In this document: positions 46,505 through 57,801 of the stretch, piece by piece | Position numbering within the stretch: the stretch's first letter is position 1 | Layout of the letters: each line of letters opens with the position of its first letter | Source of the DNA: Ceratodon purpureus | Taxonomy: Eukaryota; Streptophyta; Bryopsida; Pseudoditrichales; Ditrichaceae | Direction: 5' to 3' | Length of the DNA: 64,000 bases | Assembly (NCBI GenBank): GCA_014871385.1 | Contig: CM026429.1 | Coordinates: 4,552,083-4,616,082, forward strand | Made by a program: the position numbers and the translations under genes | The notes under the pieces: generated by a model | Database searches by the model: none | What the model was told of the DNA's origin: nothing | What the model saw: the letters and a program-made list of their open reading frames with translations, nothing else

Positions 46505-47241
46505 CCCCCAAATGCTTGAGCCTATGACGACGGAAATAGACTTTGACTTTGGATGCTCTATTTTGCTACTATAAATAATGTTAAATATGAATTTTTAATT
46601 TTTCTTCACTATATACACATGTTATCTACAAGAAATAATTTTATCAAAATTAGTGGTTCCATTATGTAATTAATATAAATTTTCAAATAAAAACAAACAA
46701 AGAAAATTCATATCAAATATAGGTTATACTAAAAAATTACCAAATATCTACCATAGATGTATATGACAACCAAGAACCTTATACTAGTTACCGTGCTTTA
46801 AAATTATATTTTAATTCAAAAACCTAGAACCGTGGAAAATCAAGTAATAGCCACGATAATACCCCTTCATCTTATGCCAGCTATAAATCACTCAATTTTA
46901 GGTATTTTTTAAATTTTAAATTAGACTGGAAAATAAAATTTTCAAGCTACATTTCATTAGTTTACCTCAATTGTAAAAAAAATCATCTCAATAGTCAAAA
47001 TTGTGTTTCAACTATATGTATTAAAGAATTTTTGAATACAAACACGATATTGATGTTTTGGACTTTAAGGAGGCACCAAAATTCATGAAATTATAATTTT
47101 GAAAATTCATTAATGAGATTAGATAGATTTCTCACAACTTTACAACATGAAAAAATGGATGAAAATTTGTCATTTGGATGACACTTATGAAACTTGGAAA
47201 AATGAGATCGACCAATTTTTGGTCGTTTAGGCGTCTTAGGG
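46505..47241. mobile_element. TTAA-flanked element, two-copy family, copy A (737 bp)
   Basis: TTAA at 46501-46504 and 47242-47245. The left end is CCCCCAAATGCTTGAGCC; the right end, reverse-complemented, starts CCCTAAGACGCCTAAACG. A clearly related copy lies at 61893-62645 in the same orientation, alignable end to end (for example GACTTTGACTTTGGATGCTC in both). The right subterminal region contains the palindrome CGACCAATTTTTGGTCG. Non-coding. Confidence 0.85.
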
Positions 47242-48936
47242 TTAAAGGTTCACAGTAAGGCGACTACTGGGGATGCTCTAAGTACGGTTGTTGGAGACCG
47301 ATCACGCTGGAAATCGATGGTTGTGTAACTGCAAGTCAGCTTCTGGGAGATGGGTGAATGTGGTCGGACTGAACCTTGTTCAGACTTTCAGGCACGAAGA
47401 GGACAGGGGCTCCTGCAGATGCAAGTGCGCTGGTGAACGCGGACGATCCGAATTGCAGAGGATAACGGAATTACGTTTTCCATCAGGTGTGTCTAAATAC
47501 ATATGTTCTGTTCCAATCTATGGCCAATCCAACTTGATCAGCGATCAAATGTTGGCTTCTACGAGCTGTCTCTCACGCTTTCTGTGTACTAGCCAGTTGG
47601 ATTGGCCTGGCTGCAAATTGACCCATGTACTGTGGCACAGAAACTACTGTGGAGGAGGGGCCTATTGCCGACGGAGAGGTCCTTCAAGCGAATGCAGTCC
47701 ATGCGTGTCGACAGGGGAATGGGAATTGAGAGGGTGACGCTCCGATCTGCAAGAGAAAATGAGCGCTCGTTGATACGAATGTAATATATGGCGTTATTTA
47801 GAAGGTACATACACATGAAACCAATCGAGCAGGCATTGATCGCTAATTGTGGTCACATTATGGACTTTGTTAAGCTGGTGTCAGGCACTTTTTCAATGTG
47901 TTCCTATTGGGATTCCTATATAAACTGTTCAGAGTACTTGTTTTCCTTTGAGCTTCTCTCGGGCCGGTTTCTGGATGGCTCACGTCCTGGTAATATTGCT
48001 GATCCTGTATGAGGGCTTCCACTTGCGATACACTCTGCCGACGGCATGACAATGACTGCTGTTCCTCATTTGTGGATTCTGACTCTGAATGTAAAGGTAA
48101 GGAAGGTCGGGAATGTATGTGAAGAAAAATTTGGAGGAGAGGTGTTCCTTACGCACGAGAAGTGTTGAAGGCTCCAGGAAGGGTTCTTTATTGGTTGAAT
48201 GCCTAGTAGAAGATTTCTATTTGCAGGCGTCGGATTATTACTCACTCACCGAAGCCACTGCTCCATCTGCGTGCCAAGACCTACCACAAGCGGGGCGTAC
48301 GGGCAACCATTGCCTAGAACGGAGGCACCCTCTCTACCCACTAGAAGGGAGCTGGATGAGCGACTCCTGCCGGCAGGGCGCCCAAGTTCTACCCCGCCGA
48401 TGATGTCCCGAAGCCTATGCACAAGAAAAACGTCATCAACCCGCCCAAGCTCAGATACGACTTTCCATCTTGCTGCCATTCTTGCTAACTATGTATGCAT
48501 ACCAAATAGAGTCAGAAATGTTCTTGTAGAATTCCAAACTTCAACTCATTGCCAGAGATGTTGACAAAGTTGAATCAGGTTCAATTCGCAAGTTCATAAA
48601 TTCTCTTCCAAATTCCAGCAATATCCGTCAGTTATCCTCGTCTAATTTAGTAGCCTACAATTAACCTTTCTGAAAAAGTCATAAAAAATGTGAAAGGAAG
48701 CTCTAAACCACAGGCTGAATTCATGTCACAAAGCTATGCTCGGCACAAATGAACATTCCATAGGCACATTAATTATCTTCTCTTCATGTTGGAATCTTGA
48801 GATTCTGCGCTTGCCCAGTTTGTGTCCAAAATGGCACCACACCAGGACGCTGCAACATCACCAAGGTTAATAATGATGCAGATCACAGAGAGAATTAGGA
48901 GATGGAGGTTCCTGGGAGCCCATCCAAGGTAAACTT
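47242..48936. other. Spacer and 3' flank of the NLR gene
   Basis: Higher in GC than the DNA to its left. Frames at plus 47288-47737 and 48199-48564 are open for more than 120 codons but match nothing known, and overlap frames on the other strand. The segment next to 48936 is expected to be the NLR 3' UTR. Confidence 0.4.
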
Positions 48937-51900
48937 CTAATCAACAATTTCCCACGTTTCGCCTGCATCATTGATCTCCACTTCTACATCAACATTACTT
49001 TCAGTGGGCAACAACACTGAGTTTGGATTTACCAAAGGACAATTTTTTAGACAGAGACTCGTCAATCCCTTAGAGCTGGAAAGGTCAGGCAAGGAAAACA
49101 GCTCTAAGCAGTCGTATACAAAGAGAGCTTCAAGTGCAGGCAAGCTCTTAGTGTTGTCCATTCTTTTCAGGAACCTGCATCCATGCACATCCAGAATCTT
49201 CAAGCTCGTCAAGCTACTCAAGTCTGGAAGACTGGCGATGGGAGTCTCCCCGCAATAAAGAGACTGGAGGACCTTGCAGTTCAGAACACCAGATATGTCC
49301 TCCACACTTGTACCGCTGATACACAAACCAGTCAAGGCTGATTCGATATTGAACTGTGGCAATGAATTCAGTCTCCAACTATTCTCTGCACTGATCACCT
49401 GTAAAGTTTCGGGTAAAATTGGGTGAGGGGGGAAGCACAATAAAGTGTACCAAAAAAGTGGTTAACTATTTGACAGTTTCAGCCCTATGTGTAAACGGTA
49501 GAGAAAGTGGCATGTAGGACTTCTTGATTGAAAATTAAGTTCGGGATATGGAATTTAGACTTGATGTTCTACAACTTCCCAAATTTGCGGAAGAAGATGT
49601 TGAGTTTAGACACCTCTACGAACACCATAAAGTCAGACAAAGTGAAAGCTGTCATTTGGAAAAGTGATCGTTTTACATTGTATTTACAACAAAAATCACT
49701 TTTGACTTCGCGGGGACCTCCGTTTGTACACTACGCATGTAGAAATGATCTGGACAGCTGAGGTTGGAATTCTAGATTGGCCAAAAGTGTCTAAAATACG
49801 TTTTTAAGACGCTGTTTTCCGTGAAACTTTTGGGGAGTTTTTTTTCACCGAACATTGTTTTTTAAATTGAAAAAAACATCCTCTAAAGACAATAGAGGTC
49901 CCCAAATGAAGAAATTAAGACTTTGAAAAAGTTCATTTTCGTGATTTAGAACTAGGGGTCAATATAAGTTTCAATTGAAGATATTTTTTTTATGAAGATG
50001 TATATAAGACACCTTGTGACACCCTAAAAAGTGACTAAAATGTTCAAAAACTACACCAAAATGCTCAAAATCAGCTTTGAACTTTAAAAAACAGCACACT
50101 TCATATTCACTTCCTAGTGATCACATGTTGCACTTTGTGGTCCACTTTATTGTGCTCTCACCCGTGAAGACTCCCAGTGTTGCCTGCACTTTCCAGAGCT
50201 TCACAGTTATCCAAAACTAAGTAGGTGAGCTTGCTGAGTTCACCGCACTCAGGCACATACCTTATCATGGTACCTGAAAGATTGATGGCCGTCAAACCCT
50301 TCATCGAAGAAATCCATGAAAAATCCTCGAGGTTCGTATCAGACAAGTCTAGCTCACTCAACCTGGTACTAGCCTCAATCCCAGGGAGTTCCTCCAGTTC
50401 TTCCCCACCCTTCAATGAGAGTCCTCGAAGCATAATCAAGTTGGCAAGTCCGTGTATCTCCTTCACTTTTGCAGCTCCTTCCAAGCGGAATGATTTCAAG
50501 GATGGGAAATTGCTCACTGAAGGAAACTCCAGGAGGGAAGAACACACACACAAGTCAACAAACTCCAACTTGACCAGAGCTTCGAGACCTTCGAATCTTT
50601 CCACGTATTGGCAACTATTGACCCTTAAAATTCTTAAGTTAACCGCTTCATGAAGGTTGAGACAATTGAGAGGCAGATAAGATAAGTGAAGAGTGTCCAA
50701 ATTGGGGTTACTACGGAAATCCAGAGACCCCCGGGGAGGTGGAGGTGACATCTCTTCAGCACTCAGCAGCCATAATCCTTCCAGCGACTCCAAACTAGTC
50801 AAATCTGGAAATTCCCCTTGAAAGCCTTCCCAACTCAAACATTGAAGGTTTACAGCTCCTTCTAGATTGATAGTTGTCAAATGAGGGCAACCACCGGTTA
50901 CTTCGAACATCTTGAGATTTTGCATGCCTGGAACATCTACACTCCTCAGGTTTGGGCAACCTTGAATAGTGATTAATTCTGCTGCTGAACATATTGTGCA
51001 TGACAATATATCTCTTGTACTTACACGTTGAATCAACTGATTTTGAATGCGAAGCCTTCGCTCTTGAACAGAACGTTGACGGTTAGCCGGACGAGTCAAA
51101 AAACAGCTTGGGCTGTGCACCAATCCTTTCTTTTCTACCTCGATTATTGCAAATTCATAGTAAAGATCATGAATGTATATTCTTCGAGACTCAACGTCGT
51201 AGAACTCAATAAGTGATTTTGCTTGAAGGTCTTTTACCTGTATAACATAAAACCATCAGAATAAACATAACGATCTACTGTCAAAACAACAAATTACATT
51301 TTCAGAAATGGTAAGGATGTGAGTTAGATATTCTTATCATTAGAAATCATTCTGACTCACATCCTTATCATTTCTAATGTTAGAAAAAAACATTCAACAT
51401 TGAGATTGTAAACAGGATTAAACTCACCAATTTGGAAATGAAGCAGTTTTTTCCTTGCTTGTTTTCACCATACAAACACCGCATTTGCCATTCCATATCA
51501 TATTCACTTATACCATCAATGTAATCACTTCTGCTTAATGCCAGATCCAAAAACATCCTTTGATAGCGAGGAATAAGAGCATCATAACTTGATCTTAGGA
51601 TTGAAAATATATGGTGTATATTTTCATTTTCAGAACGTTTGAAATCAATTTCAATATCACACCACTTTTCGGGATTAGGCCCAACTCGAGTACCCAACAC
51701 TTTCAATGCAAGTGGGTGATATTCTTGTCCAACCCTGTCTTCTGTTTTGAAATTACATTGTTCCACAAGCATCTCCACAGCACTCCTCTGATCTTTTGAG
51801 AGAAAAGATGTGCCACATCCTGTATGATGAATGAACAATGCCATGGCTTCATTTGTAGTTAAAGCTGGAACCTTCATCAAAGCTGTGATGTTCAAATCCT

Positions 51901-54724
51901 GTAAGATATATTTGCTTCGTGAAGTAACCAAAATAGAACTCCCTTCTTTAAAAGGAAGATTAAGAAGTATCCTAGCTTCTTCAAGGGATGTCTGAGTGTC
52001 TGAAACATTATCAATAACCAAACATATTTTGTACTTGGATATATGGTCCTTCAAAAGTCCTAAGATCTGTACAATGGAACATACAAAATGAAAAAGAGTA
52101 AGTGATATTGAATTCCATGATATCTACCATAATTGAATTCCATGATCTGTATGTAAAATACATCGATATAATTAGTAGTTTAGACATACCTCTCCTTCAT
52201 CCACTATAGTTGATAAGAACCCAGGATCAAGATAGCTGATGCATTGTAGTAGTTTTTTGCGCAATTGCAATGAATCCATAGTGCCCAATTCGATGTGGCA
52301 TGACCTTCCAAAGTAGTGTTGCATCATCTCATTACAAAACACCTTAGATATAGTAGTCTTTCCAGAACCTCCCATGCCATATAATCCCATGTAAGTTGTA
52401 TATGTTGATTCTACTTCTCCAGAAGCATTGTATGATCTTTGAAACTTCTGCATTAATAACAAAAGTTTTAAATAATTATGTACCCTCATAGTTTAAAACA
52501 ACAATCCCAGTACAAGATTTCACATGCATTGATGTCTTTAATTAACATCAATTAATGAATTCAAATTCTACCATGTTCTAAACAAAATTGAAATTACAAT
52601 GATATTGAAACAGGGTTTCTAATTCAATACATAGAGGTTTCAAATACATACCACTTCAATCATCTCATGCATGCGAGCTTTGCCTTGCACATGTGAATCA
52701 TCCCACAAAATTTCATGCTTCACTAGCTTACAAACTGTTTCCACAATTTTTAGTCTTAACGCCTTCTTCCCCATTGCTTTCCCCATTGCTTTGTCAAATT
52801 CAATTCCGTTAGTACGAGAAATCACTTTCAGTGCTTCTTTCCAATGCTGTATGTCATCCTCGGAAACAGACAACTGATTCCAAGTTTCCACATAAATTTT
52901 TTGCCGCTCAGGTTGCTTGAATTCCTCCACCGAAAGTTTGTAAAAGATAGGAAGTATCTTCAGCTCTAGCCGTGTCTTCTGAGCTTCTACAAAAGTAGCC
53001 AATTCCAACATAGGCCATTTTCGAGTAAAGTAGTCTGTGGAGATCACCACAATGGCCAATTCACAGTTCTTTGCTGCATCCAAAATCTTTTGAGGAAATG
53101 GCTCTGCTTTAGGCAAACTTCCGTCATCTTTATCAAAAAATGTTCCAAAATGATGTACTTTTAAAAGTTCTTGATGTAATTCTTCCACAAAATGTTTTTG
53201 AGCACCAGCATGACTTAAAAAGATCTTGTGTTTCTTGTGAGAATCCCTGCACTCACGTAGTACACAGTAATCAACAGTTGAAACAAATTTGACGGTAATA
53301 GTTCCTAGTAGTTAATAGAGTAAATTGGTGGAATGAAAAATGTGGCAAATACCAACTAGGACAACTTGACAAGTGATACAATAAAAGAACTCATCCAAAG
53401 TCTACACTCACCTTTTAGTGTAAGATGTCTCCAAACCTGGCTTTAGAGATAAACTTGTGTATTTGAGTCTGAGATTTTTCTGCCATGACAATATGTGCAA
53501 TATTTTTGGATGAGATTCAAATGACTGTCATGGAAAATCTCAAATAAAAAGCCACATCACATATTTACAGTAGATAATCATTTCATCCAACAAACGGTCA
53601 GGATCAATCATGATAAGCCGTGGGACTTCACAAATTGGCAAATGTAAGTTGGAACAAACCTAATTATTGTTGTACAAATTTGAATGGTGAGTCCCCTCTA
53701 CCTGTATTAAAGACATGTGAGCGTCGCTGTGGTTTTCTATCTTGGTTGATGATGGAGTAGTCGCAGTCTCTTCTGCACTGTTCACATGGCTCGTCATGTC
53801 TGTTTCTGTCAGTGGTTTTCTCCTTACCCACTGGAAATAACAGCTCGACAAATCTCTCTCTTCAATGTATGACCACTGGGGAACATTTGGCTTGCTGAAA
53901 CTTGATTGAATGCTTTTAGAAATATGAAAACTTCCCAGCCATATTTTTGTAGGTCCAAAGTGACCTAAACATTCTTGATGTAATTCTTCCACAAATTGTT
54001 TCTGAGCACCAGCATGACTTAAAAAGATCTTGTGTTTCTTGTGAGAATCTCTGCACTCACGTAGTACATAGATTTCAACATAAGATTTAAATAAAGCAGC
54101 AGTTGAATTGAATGTGACATTAAATAGTTCCTAGTAATTAATAGAATATTTCTGTTGATGAAAAATGTGGCATTACCATTAAATGAAAATAATATAATCA
54201 AAGGACTTGTTCAATGTCTATACAAACCTTTGCTCAGATGGATCTCTATCTCCCATGTATGACCACTGGGGATCCAATGGCTTGCTGTAAATCGACTTAG
54301 ATTTACAGTGTCTCTCTGGACACAGCACCTCAACAGCAATCATCGGATGCTCTCTAGAATGCTCAGGAGGCATGTCCACCGTATCCAATTCTCTGTAGCA
54401 TACTTCACAGAGGTCAAAATCAAAGCACTTCTTGCAACGCCAACGTTGGTTACAAATTGGAAATGATTGACAACCGCCGCAACCAAATGGCGTTACATGT
54501 GGTGACATGCAGTAGTCTTCAGTATGCACGTGATGAGGAGCCGATAGTACATCAGATTCTTCCAGTGGTCCCTTGTAGCAATTTTCACAGAGGAAGTAAT
54601 CCTGGCATAAATCACATTCCCACATCCGTGAGGTCCAGCCACCAAGTGTATCACAAGTAGCACAGTGCTTATTCAAAACACTGAAGGAGTGTGCCGACGC
54701 CATGACTGTGACGTCTTCAGCCAT
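48937..54724 (-). CDS. ZZ-ZZ-TIR-NB-ARC-LRR immune-receptor-like gene, LRR exon split by a transposon
   Basis: NLR family intracellular receptor. Exons: 54228-54724, 52652-53246, 52190-52447, 51428-52066, and 51237 down to the stop at 48937-48939 (TAG); phases agree (2,0,0,0). Exon 1 encodes two ZZ-type zinc fingers: CATC...CDLCQDYFLCENC...HHVH, and CGGC...RCKKCFDFDLCEVC...HSREH. Exon 2 is a TIR domain starting HKIFLSHAGAQKHFVEELHQ, with the likely catalytic Glu in WPMLEL. Exons 3-4 are NB-ARC: P-loop GMGGSGKTT, kinase-2 KICLVIDNV, RNBS-B GSSILVTSR, GLPL-like HPLALKVLG. Exon 5 begins with the MHD-like YIHDLYYEFA, then LRRs. The 737-bp element at 49427-50163 interrupts the LRR exon: as it stands, translation would stop two codons after the junction (GGG TGA). 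Without it the protein would be about 1180 aa. A truncated receptor lacking the last LRRs remains possible. Confidence 0.88.
49427..50163. mobile_element. Non-autonomous TIR element, copy 2 (737 bp), inside the NLR LRR exon
   Basis: Related to 14526-15261 and nearly the same length. Ends: GGGGGGAAGCACAATAAAGT at left; reverse complement of the right end GGGTGAGAGCACAATAAAGT. The flanks carry GTGA (49423-49426 and 50164-50167), a 4-bp target duplication (5 bp if one mismatch is allowed). Removing the element plus one GTGA restores an open LRR frame across the junction (minus strand ...GSLH|PILPETLQV...). Confidence 0.9.
53660..54050 (-). pseudogene. Partial duplicate of the NLR exon 1 tail and TIR exon start
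   Basis: After an acceptor at 54051-54053 the frame reads RDSHKKHKIFLSHAGAQKQF, almost the same as the TIR exon start at 53246. After VEELHQE it departs from the TIR and runs into SKPNVPQWSYIEERD, resembling the exon 1 tail SKPLDPQWSYMGDRD. The introns upstream of both TIR starts are also alike (for example GATGAAAAATGTGGCA / GAATGAAAAATGTGGCA), 804 bp apart. Visible donors in this segment leave phase 0, while the next TIR exon needs phase 2, so it is probably skipped. Confidence 0.65.
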
Positions 54725-57700
54725 TATAGCACTCGCGTTACAGGGGAGGAGGCGACCACTTCCATGAACCAGCTCAAGGTATTGAATCCCTGGCCCTGAT
54801 AAAACTGCAGATTTATACGTCTCTTGTCGGTAAAAACCATCTAATCGAGGCCAAGGAACAACTAATTAACAAAACTGATGCTTGTCGTGGATAACACCAT
54901 CACACTCCAGATCAAGCGTCACACCATCGATTTGTAATATATACAGTCAGGAAATTCCTTCAGTTTTATTCGTAAAGATAGATCTAGGGAAAATAATATG
55001 AGGTGCTATACTGGTACCGTTAACTACTAGTCTCACCGCCGCTCCACCCAGGAACCATTAGGCCTAAGCTTGCGGCATGCCAGAGACAATCTAGCATCCG
55101 AACTAGTAACTCTGCATCCGAAACAACTACACAATATCCAAACTACGCTCAATCTAAAACTACGGCGGTCTCTAACGCCCTTCGTGACAGCATTCCAACA
55201 TCAACAGACATAGTACTGATATCTTCAAGCGTAAAACGATGTATATTACGGTATACGAGATACGCCACTTCAAGTACTTCAAAAATCGGCTCACGGCAAC
55301 CTGCTGTAGAACAGACGCCTAAGCCTCGCTCGAAACTCAACAAAAAAAATTCTACTTTCTGCCCTACTTTCTCCACTAACATCGCAAGTCCTTAACACGG
55401 CAACCACTGTCCCGCTTCAAAGATGATCACAGCTGGGGTTTAGGCCCACAAGAGCATCCGTGCTTTCCACAATGGCTCCAACTTGGACTTCAACATCGTT
55501 ATCGCATAACAACCAACAGTGTAACTTACTGTTACTGTTACTATTACTGGAGGAAGAGTGCAAGTCACTGCACCGAGAGAGTGGCCAACGTGGGGTTCCA
55601 TGAGCAAGCAACAGGTGGAAGAGAGATATCTCAGTACTGTAGCTTAGTGGGTTCAGGTGAACTGTGGATCAGCGCGCTGCACAGCGCATACTGTTCCGCG
55701 TCCTCTGTATTAAATTCTGGATTATATGTCTGATAGTTCCATATTCTATTTATTGGAATGTTCAAGTGAAGAGCAATTATCCTGGAAGGAGAATAAAGAT
55801 TGCATCGTGATTTCACAATCTCCACGAAGGCATGCTTCTTTCCATTCAAGGTTGCTTGCACACTGATATTATTGAGTTCGTCTCAGATGCCGTATGATTT
55901 GTTGTTCAATGAACTTTGCAGCGCATTGACTATGAGAAACTTAGTAGAAGCAGTTGTCTTTGATACACCAAGCAACTTAGTAGAAGCATACTGTTGTCTG
56001 TGCCACACCATGTGTTCTTCATGTGTTTTGTGACGCGATGGAGGGAAAAATTTCCCAGTGCCTCCTTCGGGATGGACTTAACCAGTCGGAGTGGGAGGGT
56101 AGGCATGGGGTGATTACCTTGATAAACGCAGTCAGGCAATGATGAATTTTTATGATTCACAGATGAAACAAGACAGAAGCATGTACAAATCAAGAGGGCC
56201 TTTAAGTTTGGATTCTCTAAAAAATAATACTGAAAGTTTACTATTTTTATGACTTATTATCTTTAATTTCTTCATTAACAAATTTTATTCCAATCTAATC
56301 AAAGTATGCTAAGAGATAATTTATGTATTGAAATAAACCAATGTGTCATCTTGAGTTCTAAATTAATGTATCTTGTGGTGCATGTTGTTTACTACACTAG
56401 TCACTATAATGTGGAGCAACGTCGTCCATTCAACTTTAACAAAAAAAAACTCAAAGTCTAAGAAGGCACTTTGAGTTGGATGAAAATATTGTTCCTGAGC
56501 CTAATAAATGATATCTTTTTGTTTTTTCTATTTAAAGTATAACTAAAATTCAATTGGATTTTTAATAAAAAGAATTGGTGTATGATTGGATTATTTTTTT
56601 AATTTTTATTTTAATGTTAAAATATATAATTTATACTTGAGTTATAATGTGCATCTTAAATGTATTAATGATTACAATTTTTTATGGCTAATTATATTTT
56701 TCCAGTTGTGGTCCAATGTCCCTAAAATAACGCATATGACATGTAATGGAGCATTGAATAGAAAAAAAGGATTACACACAATTTGAAAAGTTTTTCAAAA
56801 GAATGGATTTTTAAATGTTAGTAAGAACTCATTTTTATGAATTTCAAAGAAAATGGGTACATGCAATATTGACTTTATGGAAAAGTGAAAAGAAAAATTT
56901 GTGGAATGAACTAAAAAATGATGGTGCAAATTTAAGATTTGAGGTGCAAATCATTACTTTACAAAGCCTTTGACTCTTGGCAAGCACAATTTAGCTCAAT
57001 TTAATTTCTACGAGAATGCCATGTTCATCAACATCTATTCAACTTGAAAGCACTTCAACTCAAGCAAACATCTTCTAGATTATAAATAGATTGGTAGTGG
57101 ATTGGTGTCAGACTTATACTAACTCTATTTATGAATTTGGATTATACTAACTCTATTTATAATTTGGATTATTACTTCAATTTTCTTTCAATACCAAATC
57201 TTCTTGATTAATATACTTCAAATTTTAATATTTAGTTTATTCCCATTTATACCTTCCAAAGTATGTAGTGAGCTTTAAATTTGACGAATAATTGACTCCA
57301 TGGTGGAAGGTCCAAGTGAGGAGTGGATCTTTTTGCCTTCAACTCTAATTCAAGAATCCAAAGAACTTTAGATGAATAAAAAATGCAACCATATAAGCAA
57401 AATAGAAGAGCTTTAGATGAATAAAAATGCAACCATATAAGCAAAATAGAAGATTAGATGGTTGCATTTTGCTTATATGGTTATATGCTCAGGGGTCAAA
57501 ATCTTCTATTTTGCTTATATGCTCAGGGGTCAAAATCTCAGATGACAACGCAGGCGAGTTTACAAATTCTAAAAAAACCAAGTATTTCCCAATGTTCTAT
57601 TCTGACACCTACTATTGCATTCGAGAACAATGAGTCCATAAGCGTGTATCGTTTGTAGTCAACTCATCAACATTTCATCACTACAGAGCTTACAGAGCTC

Positions 57701-57801
57701 TTGTGGGTGCCTAAGCTGATCCATATTTCCTGGTTGGGGTTGTTTGAATATCCCAATGACAGTGGTAGGTCACAAGAGAAATCTTTCCATCTTCACGAAA
57801 G
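54725..57801. other. Spacer between the NLR and WDR53-like genes
   Basis: 54725-55000 should hold the NLR promoter. Minus-strand frames at 55149-55382, 55417-55611 and 55631-55861 are open for 60-80 codons but match nothing I know. 56.2-57.2 kb is AT-rich. A compact set of direct and inverted repeats lies at 57366-57540. Confidence 0.45.
57366..57540. repeat. Mixed direct and inverted repeat cluster with hairpin potential
   Basis: Two direct copies of CTTTAGATGAATAAA...ATGCAACCATATAAGCAAAATAGAAG (57366-57408, 57411-57452) are followed by inverted copies of parts of the same unit (GGTTGCATTTTGCTTATATGG from 57459 and CTTCTATTTTGCTTATATG at 57503-57521) and two copies of TATGCTCAGGGGTCAAAATC. 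The arms could form a hairpin of about 20 bp. Confidence 0.8.

Noticed and set aside
47288-48564. Plus-strand ORFs of 121-149 codons
   Set aside because: No recognised motif, overlap with a minus-strand frame of similar length, and no consistent splice pattern. Left as spacer.
49400-50163. The element in the NLR gene acting as a ready-made intron (GTGAG at one edge, TTTACAG|GTG at the other)
   Set aside because: The donor after CACGG leaves phase 2 while the acceptor before GTGATC needs phase 0; joining them gives GGG TGA, an immediate stop. Excision with the target duplication explains the frame better.
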